In this document: positions 33,538 through 46,100 of the stretch, one piece after another
How positions within the stretch are numbered: position 1 is the stretch's first letter
Layout of the letters: the number at the start of each line of letters is the position of its first letter
Assembly (NCBI GenBank): GCA_009869945.1
Contig: WIXG01000476.1
Coordinates: 1 to 51,790, forward strand
DNA: 51,790 nt
Source of the DNA: Mesaphorura yosii
Taxonomy: Eukaryota > Arthropoda > Collembola > Poduromorpha > Tullbergiidae
Reading direction: 5' to 3'
Notes under the pieces: generated by a model
What the model was told of the DNA's origin: nothing
The model's database searches: none
The model's input: the letters and a program-made list of their open reading frames with translations, nothing else
Program-made: the position numbers and the translations under genes

Positions 33538-34433
33538 AAGTATCTCGGCATAATTCAGAAAGTTCTAACATAAGTTCTTATTCACTCATTTCATTACATA
33601 GAACACATGGCACGAATCGAAAACTTTCTCCATATCTTAAAAGAAAGCCTGGACCCTTGACCATGATTGTGCTTCGAATACACGACCGCGAATAAAAAAA
33701 TCAAACGTCCCGTTTGCGGAAGTTACCAAAATCTTGCGAAGCGTGAAATTTTCCAAACGCGACGACTTCCTTTTAAAAAAACAATAACTTAAGAAATTGG
33801 GTTGGAAATGAAGAAAGTGCGGTCGAAATGGTTCCTTTTCTCTTGATTTTTGGACTTCGGCGACTCCTGAGACGCCTCATGCGACGGATGTGGCCAGACG
33901 CTTCATGCTTGAAATGTTTGGATCTGGAATTAGGAGATGCGAGAAATTCCTGGAAGGTTTGGCTTGGCACTTCTGCGCAAAAGACAGACCAAAGTAAAGC
34001 AAGCGTGTAATCCAATCACGTAATCATATATTTGGTTTCTGGAATTGCGTCTCCCGTGTGCGTAAATTGACATTAGGCAAATTGAACATGAACACGGCTA
34101 AGTAAATTCCAGATCCATCAATATCAATTGTAATTGTGTTTTATTTTGAATTTTCAAATAGTGCTTTATAAAAATGCAAACTAAACGCAAATATGTAAAG
34201 GAAAGTGCGTCCGTCGGGAAGGGTGACAATTCGGATAAAATACTATAACATCAATATCGGTACCGACTCAGATCCATTACAAAATAGAAGCAGGCGTCTG
34301 CAATGAAATCAAGACCCCAGCTTCGATGGCTTGGCGTAATGCGCACTCAGAAGAACACGACTTTGACTAGACGATAGCGCAGCACCAGCGTCAAATTATT
34401 AGCACATTTTTGGTGTGGTTATGGATTCATTTT

Positions 34434-34453
34434 TGTCTGTCTGTCTGTCTGTT
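34434..34453. repeat. (TGTC)n microsatellite, about five units
   Basis: Short tetranucleotide tandem run in the intergenic region between NEMP and MOCOS. Confidence 0.8.
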
Positions 34454-37182
34454 TGACGGGTTCATTCTAGAATCTAGAAGCAGTTTAGGATTGCTTCACC
34501 AGTTCAGATGCAAATATGCGGAATGCCGTGCTGCTTGTTTCTCAACATATACGAGCGGTGACAGCGGGCATGTAGCATATGTATCAACAAAGGGGTGAAC
34601 AAGAAGATCGTTTCATACGCCTGAAGATGTGCTCGGGAGGTTCATTACTTGTAATGAAGTATTTTAGGGCCATTTTATGTTCTATTCTTCGTTTCTTTCG
34701 GCGCTTTGAATATTATTACCCAGATTCCATTACACTTGCACTCACCACCCATCATCATAATGCCCCGCAAGCATCCTGCTTTCATCGCGAGACGCGAACA
34801 CGATGCTCAAAGTCAGAATACGTTATAACATATGCGGCTATTATTGCCGAATGCGAATGAGATATCACAGACACCACTTTTATGCCTTGCACAATACCTT
34901 TGCGCGTAAAGGGAAAGTGAAGTAGATCGCCTGGGCTCATAAAAAGAATGAGCGATAGAAAACGTCTTTTCTCGGTCTCGGCGGTGCGGTGGCGGCAACG
35001 GCAACGCAATCGGATCGAGTTAAGCTTTAAGCAGTGCCTGCTTCCCGCACAGACGGGAGACAACCGATCTCGCTAAATTCGGGAAGTGAGTAAGACTGCC
35101 GCAGAGCAGATGCGATTACAATGGAAAATGCAATAATCTCGAAATTTGTAAGGTAATATTCAAATGCGTTCAAGCCAGACGCAGGCTCGAAAAATGTGTA
35201 ATAAAATCCACATTCACTCAAATTCAACTCAACCGCACACGACACGGCGCTGCAATGGAAAAATAATATATTCAACAGCAAAGGCCTGCCTCGTTGTACT
35301 CCACTTCCCGGCGCGTCTGGCGATTCCCGTATTTTATGTATTTTGCCACCCGTCTTTATACCGTACCCGTTTTCTCCATCGCACGATGCATGATCGAGTG
35401 TTTTTATTGCAGAAATGAAATTGTCAACTGGAAAGCGGACAAGTCAAGCATGAAACGAAGGCAGCTGAGCCTGCAGCCTTCCCTTGCAGTGTCGATCTTT
35501 CTCTACTCCACTCTGGCAACTTTCACCTCGAACAATTCTTGTGCTGTCAACCCTGTGTTCTCGGATCCAGATTTTCTCATCTTGCAGTCTTGCTTAGAGG
35601 CCATAATTTAGAGCTCCAACTAGATGAAATTCAAACCAAGCCACATTGACTATGCAAATGCTTGTTATCCTGCTTAAGCCGGCAGGAAATTAAACACGAC
35701 GACATGTTTACATTTATCTACGCAGTATCTCTGAAGTATCGCAGTAAGGAATTAAAAAGCCAAGAGAAATCTTACTTTTGCTGCAGAAAGTTGTGAGTCT
35801 ACGCGTTCGTAAGTCAGGGCCACAAAATCTTTAATCCTCAACCTGTCCAGCTCAGCTGCGCAGTTTTAGAATTCAGCTGACTCTCGGATTTGACACAAAA
35901 GACAGAAAATAACTCGGTATTGTGGATTTGCGAATTGAGAATTAGATTTTGGATAATAAGTCAAGAAGGGAGCAGGCAAATCAAACTCATATAAGATTTG
36001 TATGAGTGTGAGTATTCACGGATTTGTTATTGTCGCAAATATTATTTTTCACGTGTAATTTACCATGTTTAGAGTTTGAAATTGAAAAAAAACGTAAACT
36101 CGATTTTAATAACTGAATATTGCTCGAAATGTTTCAGATTGTGCGGTGACGCAAAGCGGATTGATAAAATTCATGGTACGAATGACTGCACGAATGCATC
36201 GATAGCTTTCGCCTTTCACCTTCCTTCAACTTTCTTGAGTCAGCAAGAACAAATTTCATAATAGCACAATTTTGCTATTCCCTCTATGCCTTTCGTGTTT
36301 TGTTATTCATCTGTTGCGTATTTGAATCCGCCGAAGCACACTCTCAGCAATACAATAATACCCAAGACGACACAATTTGGGTACGCTGTGCGCAGATTCA
36401 TGAGAAGATTATTCTAGTCGGCTGGCAGTAAATTGGAAGCTAAATGCAGAATGCAGACACGACAGCGAAACAGCGAAAGACGCACGACGTAGATTCTGCG
36501 CGTAAGTGGAAATATGGCCTTCGTAATCGGTTCATAAAGTATGCCATATGCCATTATGTTGGGAAGTCTGGCACGACTCGCAGGGCAAAGACGCAGGTGT
36601 CGTGGAATTATGGATTTTCAGCCATGGCGTGTGGCTAAAGTAATCGTAAAGACTGCTTGAAGGTCTTGGTTTTCTCGGCGTGTTGCTGTGTACAGCAATT
36701 TGTAAATTGTTGTCACATTTTGCAAAAGAGCAGGGGCCGGCCTTTAATAATAACATGACTGTAAACGCAAATGTGAATATTTATGGTTGGGTTCAGCAGC
36801 ATTTAGCGAACATTTTGGTCTTGGTGGCCCACAAAATTGAGGTGAAAGCAGTGCTTGTGTTTTATTGTCAACCGCAAATGTAAACGCAAATGAGCAGAAA
36901 ATACAACAAAATTAATGTGTGATGCGTTATTAATCCTCGTTTACCTACAGAATGATTTTAACAATTTATTGTGTGGAATATTTATGGTTGATTAGTAAAA
37001 ACCGAGTGCCAACACTAAATTACATTGAGCCTAAGAATAATCCACGCCCCCGTACTTCTGTTAGATTAATTAAACACGGAATCACTTGACGACTTGAGTC
37101 TCTTTCATTCTGCCACTCAGGACAGGACGATAGCTTAAAATATTCAGTTTCCAGTAATCACATCTCATGATCTCATGCACTC

Positions 37183-40100
37183 TCAATCGATGGTTTCAAT
37201 TAAATCTCTCTTCGGCATGCGTGAAGTGCGCTGTAGGCGCTGAGGAGATGTCATGGACCAACTCATGCTCGAGTTTATGGATGATCGGTCAGCAATCCCC
37301 GAACTTGAGTGTGAGGATTCAAGTGATGAGAGTTTCTGTCCAACTCGACCAGATGCTGATTCTGACGGAGACTCTTCCAATTTATGCAAATGTTCCTGCT
37401 GTTGAATTTTTCTATTACGCTGACTTTTACTCATGTCCACTTGAGTTTGAGGGCCGTTGCCACTGCTGATGCTGCTGACGCTCTGGTCACCATTCTTGTC
37501 ATCTGCTTCTCCATCTCCATTTCGCGTGGACCACTTGACCACACGGATCGCATTATTAACCTCCACGATCCGATGCGGAGATGACAGAGGTGAGTTCTCT
37601 GGAGCACCAACGTTGAGAGCGTGCTCATCTGCCACTTTGGCCTTCGAACTGGACAAGGAATGTCGAGAGGACACGTTGCTCGGCTGTCCATCGTTGACAT
37701 CATTCGTGGAGAGCGAGTACAAGTGGATTCCGAATGTTGGGCGTCCTTTTCGCACGGCCGAGAGCGTCAGAAGTGGTTCGGAACTTCTTTCTCCAGTGGT
37801 TGGGTTCATGCAGATCGTGGCACATCGCATGCATGGGCCACCGCTCTATGAAGGAACAAGAAAGGCAGCAGAGATAATAAATGACGCACTTCGCACTTTG
37901 ACAGCGGGCATGGTGCTACTAATCGGAGAGTAATGAAATAAGAATGTACAGGAAATCCGGTCTTTCCAGGGCAAGCCGCGTGTTCAAGCACTTTGGACAT
38001 GAGAAAGCAAAAGCAAAAGTCAAGAAACTGCACAATGGGCAATGAAAATGAATGCCCGGATGCTGATCCTGAGTGAAAGCGATCAAAGCGAAGTACAACA
38101 TGTACAAAGCCAATACAGGAATATCGAACAAGAAGAAGGGTCTGTTGCTGCTATTTCAGAGTGAGAGCGAGTAAAAATGGCAAATAGAAAGCAAGGCTGA
38201 CAAAAGAATCAGGAAAGGTAAGCACCGATAAGAATTTTTCAATTTTCTCTCGATACGGCAGAATGGACAAACTGAAAGGAGGCAAGGAAGGAGCAGTGGG
38301 AATGGGAATGGAAATGGAAGCCGGTGTCGGACGAACCACGCCAGCCAAAGCTTCATTCACCATTTGATCTACTACTTTGAGGCGTCAGCAGCGTAATTAC
38401 GAGTTACGAGGAGTCGGGCACCAAAGCCACCGTCGAATCCTGGTAAGTCGCGTCGTCGCGTGCTGTATTCTCGATCCCGCAAGGAAAAGGAAAAGAAAAC
38501 GAGACCATACCCTGCTGAATACAATACAATTGCCGGTCTGTGTTGTGCAGTGGGAGATAAATTTCATCTTTTGTGCCGTGCAGGAGTCAATACGAAATTG
38601 GAGGTGAGGAATCCGTACAGCACAGGTGCAAAAACACGATCCACGTGGAAGTGGAAATTGGAGTCTCGAGTGGTGGAATGTCCTTTGTGGATTCATTGAC
38701 CAGCGAATGAACGAATTGATTGATCTCACAAACCATTCAGTAATTCAGAAATAGCAAAGCTGCTTGCGAGCGAGGGTGAAAGAGAAAGGAGATCCAGGCC
38801 AGCCAAATGACAATAAGCCAGAGCTCCTTTTCATTTATTGCCCACATGGCCGACCAAGCCGAATCTCCGATGCGGCGCGTCAAAAGCGAAAGAACAAAAG
38901 ACCCCTGTTGTGCCAGCCTTTGCGAGAAAGCAAGCCACAAGACGCATAAGGCACAATGAAGCGAAGGCGAAAGGAGAGAAAGCGGGCAAAACTTTTGTAT
39001 GTACACAATTTAAACTCCAACTCACTTTGAATGGAAGACCGCCGATGTTGACCTGGTCCCAGGACTCTTCTTGGAAGGGTAATGAACAACTAATGACAAA
39101 GTTTGTGCGAAAACGATGAATCAAATTCTCCATTGTCTGTAAGGCAAAGAAAAGAAAAAGTTTACACTGCTCGTTGAATATTTTATGGTAACAACAGCGG
39201 CAATTGTCGACCCGTGCGTGCGTGCAGGCGGGCGGGTATGAAAAGAAGACTCGAACGACAAACAAAGCACGGAATAAAAATGGTGATGAGTCTTATTGAA
39301 TATTTTAACAACCGAAACTTGTTTTTTCTCTCTTGTCTCCTCGAAGGAGTGAAAGGCCTGACCTGAACCATTAGTCTCAATCATTCATTCAACGCGGACG
39401 CGGGGCCGTGAATCGGTCGAATCGATGCGAGTCGTGGGTCACGGCGGAGGAGAGAAAGAAAGAAGAAAGAGGAAGGCAGTAGCGCAGCGCGGCGAATGAG
39501 ACGTGCTGTTTTTCGGTGATTAACTCGGGCTCGGCGATGCGATAGTTCAAATGCTCGTTTGCCCTTGTCCGATTTAATTAAACGAGAGTTTATCCCATCA
39601 AAGGCAGGGCAAAGAAAAGAAATTGAAAGCCACAAGCTAAGTTTTAAGCAGAGTAAGCCGCTTCTTGACTTTTACTCCTCGTCGACTTGACTCTGCTTTC
39701 ACCAAGCCGAGTTCTCTGTTGCTTTCATGTGTGCTTGCTGTCTATTTGCACGTTAAAGAAAAATTAAAAAGTTTTCCAATGCTTTGGGCCGGTGGCTGGA
39801 ATCCAGCAAGTAATTTTTACGGTGCGATGCAGTGGCGTCTGGCGTGCCGACGATCAGTAAAAGTTTGGCAACGAGAATATGGAAATCAATTCACTGCGTA
39901 CGGAATCGTGATCAGAGAATGGAGAAACTTTTCTTGACTGGGCTCATCAGCCGTGATTATGGTCCCATCACGCGAGTGATAATGAGGATATGAGCCATTC
40001 CACCGCAGCGAAAATGTTAAGTTTATTAGCGTTTTGCATTTTGAGCAGTGAAAGTCAATGTGAATTTAAATGTATGATGAGAATTGAGATTGAGACGGAG

Positions 40101-43100
40101 TGCCGAAGTCTCTGCTCGCTCGTAACTGTCAAGAGTCGTTATTGGAAAGTTAAGATCGCATTAATGAAGGTCGTATCGAAAGGAAATGAAATGGCAGTCT
40201 TTCTCTTTCATTATCTTTCATCCTCAACACGAACCTCCGTCATCGTACTCATTTACTCTCTGACACTGAGTTTACTCAAGAAACGCGAATGGAAAAATTG
40301 CAAGTGCGAATGAAGTATGTCATAAGTATGTCACATTCATTCAAGTAATGCAGTCAAGTCGAGCAGAATCAGCATCTGCAGGCTGTCAACGTCTCTGTGC
40401 TGCGCTGCGGCTTTCGCTCTGTCGCCTCAGCTCGTAGCTTGACTGCTTGACGTGTCTGCATCCTGTTTTAGTGTTTGTTCTCTTAATCTTAGTTCAACAA
40501 GCTTTTCAGGCCGATTTTATTCCGTGCTGCCTCTCTCCGTGAAGCGGTGTTCCGTGAAAACTGCGGAATCCCATGCCTCGAGCGATTTCCATTCTTGGGC
40601 AATCTCTCCCAATAAGGCACGCTTCATAGAACCACGTGCTTGGATACCGAGGCCCCAAATTACTTCGGAAAATACTTGACGGCCAAGATGACCAACTCTT
40701 TGAAGTTTAACACCGTGGATGTGGGCGGTATTAAATTTTTCGTCTGCGGATTAAGATTAATTTCAGAAAAACTCGCCACCACTCTAAGTTCTATGTTGAG
40801 AACCCTTCCATATTCTGCAATTTTCTATCTCTTAACTCAGTCGCATGAACACCGAGGAGAGCAGGATAAAAGAAATTAAATTGGAATTCGCAGTTTGCTT
40901 GAAAGTCGGTCGCGTACCTGAGAGAGTTGTATTTCAGACTCGTCGAGCGGATCGTTGATATGAGTCCAGTCTTCATTTTTATTCTGATTGGTCAATGTGC
41001 TCAGATTCTCCGTGATGGGTTTCAGTTCATTGCTCATCCCTTTCCGGAAGGTAATTTCGTCTTGAGAGAGACGACGTCTAGGAGAAAGGTGCATACCACC
41101 GTCTCGAATGAGCATCCGTAAGTTTCTCTCCTTATTGCCATTGATGTTGCTTATTTCGGTAGATTCATAGGCATTTTCATCATCAGACTCATCTTCGGAC
41201 GCAGAGAAGTAGACTCCTTTGTCACGTAGCTGCTCAGCCATGTAGCGCAAGCTGCCAGTGGTCAGCAGCAGAAACTGAGACTGGTTCGCCAGAGAAATCT
41301 CATCCGACGAGGTTCCTATAACCGAAGTAGTCAGGTAATGAAATGAATCAGTTTTCGAGTATCGGGAAAGGAATCTGGCCGCGTTCGCCACTTTCACGTG
41401 CCTGAAACACTGAAAATGAGAATTCAATGGAGTTGAGCATGGCGAGAGAGAAGACGAGACGAGACGTGGGAGGAAAGTAAACGAAATGAGGATGATGAAA
41501 GAAGAACAGAAATTAAATTATAATTTTATTGCAGTTGGAGGAAGAAAAATGTTGAAACGATCTCTCGCGTTTAATGAATCAACCGTACTCAACTCTCACG
41601 TCTTGCTCGCTCAGCGGGTCTGTCCATCCACTCAGCACTCACAAAGACATTCCCTCAATTCAATTCAGGTTTCCGGAATCTTTTAATCAAGTTCGTCGCT
41701 CATTTTTCGCCTCGCATGCTGCATTCCACCAATCATTTAATTCATTTGAGCTGGTTAATCACCGTAATCAAAACATTCACACGCTTTTTAATGAAATCCG
41801 CTTAACTGAGAACCGAAATGCTTGTGGTGCCTGTTTATTATTTTAATTAGCAATCATACAATTTCTTTCGAGGAATCCACGCTGGTGGCCAGTTCACAAT
41901 TTAATTGAGTAATTTAATTTCTGCATTCTTACTTGGATTTCGCTGGAACTCCGGGGCTATGCGAATCAATTTGAGGCCTGGCCGATCGAAAGCCGTGGAG
42001 AGCCAGCTGTTCACTTCTTCGCCGCAGTTGAGTCCAGAGACGATGTCGCCACAAACCTGAAAAGCACGAATTAATAAAATCAAAAATTGCATACCAACAT
42101 TCCGACTGCTTTGGTTCCATGCAGTGCAATTCTATACTTTGCATTGTGTAATTCTAACCTTTGTATTGCAGATTTCAATCTTCTCCATTCTTCGCTCCTT
42201 CTCCAGTTGAACCGTTTCGAGTGGCACTGTCATTTCCGGATTTCCTATAATGCCACGCAGGGAGGCAGAGAAAACATTCATTAATTCCCTCATTGTTATT
42301 TATTATTCATTTCAGGTATTCATTAACTCGATGCGGTGTCGGTTCACAGTCCGAACTGAACCGTGCAGGCAGGCAGGCAGGCAGGCAGGCGGCCTTCTTC
42401 GTGAGATGATACGATGAATAGAAATTATTCGGAACAAAGAGCAGAGGACTCCGTGTTCAAACAGAAGAAGCGCCCATTGTGTTGCGGCACAATGGAAAAT
42501 GGAGATCGGACACCACTTTTTACCTGCAGGTGCTTCAATTCGAGACTTCGAAAAGCGCTGTTCTAATGCTCAGCTGCTTTCCAGCCTGGCGTGTCTCGCA
42601 ACGCGACTATGCAGCAAATGAACTCTAGAACAGCGAACAGGGAGCTCAGACCACCAACACGGGGAAGACAAAGAAAAAATTGGCCGGGTCTCCGGAGGGA
42701 CGCTGACGGATAGAATCAACTAAAATATGCAAATAGACCTTTTATGTTTGCTACCCGCTCGCACGTGGGCGACTTAGTCAGCCCACTGTCGGCATTCTCC
42801 ATTCATATTCATCGGGCAATTAGTCAGTGGTTCGACGGTGGGGACGATTCTTGTCGAAAGCAACGAATTACTAATTGAATTCAACAATTCGCGTCGTGCA
42901 TTGTTCAATTTGTCAGCGGGACTGCCCGAAACACAATGCACTTGTGTGCGATCCTTCGGTGGCACGGTTTATATGTTTCTTAACTCACGAACGGAGCGAT
43001 TCTTGAAGCCCCACGAAGGGAAGCGCATGGAAGATTTGTCGTCTACATGTAAGCAGAAGCACAGGCGGCGGGTATTTCGCAGCCATCAACATTCTTGTGT

Positions 43101-46100
43101 AATATTCAAATTGAATTCTCTTGGGCAACGTCCTATTTTGCACATCGAAATAAATCCGGTCTCCAGCTTGTGTCATGCAAAAGTAAAGTGAATTCACAAT
43201 TTTAAGCTAGTGTGACCTGCTGAATTGTGCTCGCATGTTGACACTTTCTCTTAACGTGGCAAAAAGAAGGGAGTCGCACGCACAGGATCGTGATAGGCTC
43301 AATCGAATCAAAAGCACAAGTCCGCTTTTACAGGAGCACAGAAAATTTTAAAGCTCAATTACGTTGCACGAAATGCAACATGCAGCATTGTTCAGTTAGA
43401 ATGAAGATTGATTTGAGCACAAGCACCAATTCATTACGCCGGTTAATTGGATCACTCAGTGTCTAGATGCAGATGATCAGCATCGCTTAAATTATAGAAA
43501 GTTTCCACTACTTTTGTATGCAAGCGCAAGCACAAATTGTGCTTGATTAGATTCATTTCGCCTGCCTGGCCTTGATCCTCGTCCTCAAGCGTATGCAGCG
43601 CAGCGCAGAAGGAGATTACAACTCACAGCATTGTAACTTTGAAGTTTAATTTACCAGTGTAAACACATGTCTTAGCCTTTGGCAGACTCAGCCAGCTCAG
43701 TCCATCACGTTCCAGAAAAAGCTAGACAGACCCACAGCTCACGTCTTGCACGTCCCGCCTGACAGGCAATGGGCAAGGTCAAAGGCTGTGGGAATGCTGC
43801 TACACCAAACGCCAAATGTCACGTTAAATTAACTGCTTTAGAGGTCGACCGTCTTCGATCGCGATTCGTTTCAATTTCAAAGCCTGTCCTGCTCTGCTCT
43901 GCCCGATTTCCAATTACAAATCCAAATTGTTTCGCGTGCCCTTGCTTGTTATCAACGAAAGACACGCCGCATACGAGAGACAGAATCCTGTGTGTCTGTT
44001 TCGTGCTCACCTTTCATCCGGAGGACTAATCTGCCGTTGTTGACATCAATCCTGGGCTTAAGTTGACAGAGTCTGGGCTCACGTTTCTGGGTGAGAGGCA
44101 CACCGGATGAATTCATGATGAGCCACTCTCGGTCGTAAAGAAGACCTCGCGCTCCGATGGGCCAGCTGTCGGGTACCTGCGGATAGGAGTCACGCGTAAA
44201 TGGAGTTTATTCGTTTATTGTATTGCACGCGACAAGACAGCAAATAACAAATAACTCGGGAATTTCGAATTTACAACGGAAACAATGAAACTCCATTAGA
44301 CACTAGGCTGTGGAGCACAAAAGCTGGCGAGTGCGAGTCTCTTTAATCATTTCAAACGTTGACACACAGCAACACAGCACAGCGCAGCGTGAATGCAGCC
44401 GTAGAGTGCCGCCGTGTGGTGCGGTGAGAGAAAGCAATCCAATCCAATTCGAATGAACTCATTCCGAAGATTACATCAGCCAAACAGCAGAGTTCTAGCT
44501 TACTGGCTCACTGCTGTATTCATTGAATTCTTAATCGAATCTGAAATAAATACGTGCACGGCGCACATAAAGCAAAGGTGTGTTTGCCTTCAATCATAAC
44601 ATTAAGGATTTTACAGTCCGTCGGTCGAGTGTTCCAGTTCGGAATTGGAATTGGTTGGCTGGTCGTGGCTCGTGCTGGCTTTGTGAATGTGATTGGATTC
44701 TCGGGAGTGTTTGATCGGATCGGAACGAAAGAGAATGCCAGACCGACTCACAACATGAGAGAAGTGACAATTCAAGCCGCATACTTCCATCTCATCATCT
44801 GCATTCTGCATCGTAACGACTCAAAAGAACAAGCTCACACCGCACTCGTCGACTTGACTTGTTACAGCTGGACAAATTGGAGTGCAGCAGCACACGCCAG
44901 AGTGACTGTGCATTGAGCTCAATCGAAAAGTTATACAACTTGTCCATTATTTTGCGACTTGTATCTGGCAGACAGTGCAGGCAAGGAAATGGAAATGGAT
45001 GGGAAGTAAAGCAGGAGTCTAGTAAGAGTTAATAATAATATGGTTGCTTTCCCTGCTCGAATAAGATTTTTCCATCTCACCTCAAATGGAGCACATGATT
45101 TGATAGGATAGAGAAAGATGCGTAAGAGCTTCCGGGCGTCCGCCATCGAGCAGGCTTCTTGCGTCTCGACCTCGGCCTCATCGCCGTGATCACTTCGTGC
45201 CGGTGGATGATGAGCCTGAGTCTGAATGCGGTGATGGGCACGGGAAAGTGTGTGCGAAGGCTGATTGGGCTGATTCCTCTCGATCCTAGACTGGTTTTGA
45301 TGAAATGACAACTTTGACTCGCACTCCTCTCCCTCGTTGTTGTTATTGTGCGGTGGAGCTGGAAGATGCTGCGGATGGCCATAGCCGACGTGATCCACGT
45401 CCGTGGCCGCCCAAGCGCCTTCGTCTTCGCGGGTCTCATTACGCTGGCAGTTGCTCATGTGTATCTGAAAGAGAAACGCAGACGCACAGGTCATTTCCAG
45501 GAAAATGAGATATGCGATACGATGGCCGGAGGTACGAAATCTGTACACTCATGATCCGGGCGAAAATCCTCCGGCGCTGAAAAATCGTGGCTCGAGTGAG
45601 ATCGAAATGAAAAAAGCTTTCATCAATTTCCAACCTGCCTGCGAACATGCTTTCTAAGTTTCCTCGTTCAATATCGGAATATTACAATGCACGGTCCATT
45701 ACGCCCTTTATTGCCGCTTTACTTCTGCTACCCATAATCCCAGCGTCCATCCAGGTAATCACAATACAATGAGCTTACAACTGGGCAAGCAAGCAAGGCA
45801 AGGCAGTGATCTGCGATGCAGTCATTCAGTAATTCAACGCATCGTATCGGTCGTCTTTCTAACTGTCTCATTCTCTCGCTCGCTTTCTTTGTCTCTTCAT
45901 TAAATTCGAAAGTTTTTCTTGTTAAATTAATTAAACAGCGTTGAGTGAAAAACTAACTTCAAAGTACACGTTTTCTTCGATTAAGCTCAAAACTGTGCAA
46001 TTTCGAGTTGTCTAATTAATCATTGGGACCCCAGCTAAGCTCTTTTTAAATTCTTTTAAGTCTTTGCCTTGAATTAATGTGACGTGAAATTATGTCACGA

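Larger units (their letters stand above)
33240..37182. other. 3.9 kb convergent intergenic region without a called gene
   Basis: Contains the NEMP 3' untranslated region (AATAAA at 33532-33537) and probably the long 3' end of MOCOS on the minus strand (AATAAA reverse complement near 36965). Frames of up to about 105 codons exist, but none shows a domain, consistent splice partners or hydrophobic architecture, so none is called. A short (TGTC)n run lies at 34434-34453. No tRNA-like cloverleaf was recognised. Confidence 0.45.

Noticed and set aside
35294..35611. 105-codon plus-strand frame in the NEMP-MOCOS gap
   Set aside because: No conserved motif and no coherent upstream or downstream exon; treated as chance.
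41316..41427. The MOCOS exon at 40918-41315 stays open upstream to 41427, suggesting a longer exon
   Set aside because: The upstream exon ends with one base of a codon, and neither acceptor in the extension (after TTTTCAG or TGTTTCAG) restores the frame. The acceptor at 41315 does, and the extra residues do not resemble the family.
44554..44916. 120-codon plus-strand frame
   Set aside because: Lies inside a MOCOS intron, has no recognisable motif and starts in low-information sequence.
45077..45439. 120-codon minus-strand Arg-rich frame
   Set aside because: It is the shifted-frame shadow of the 384-base MOCOS linker exon at 45081-45464.
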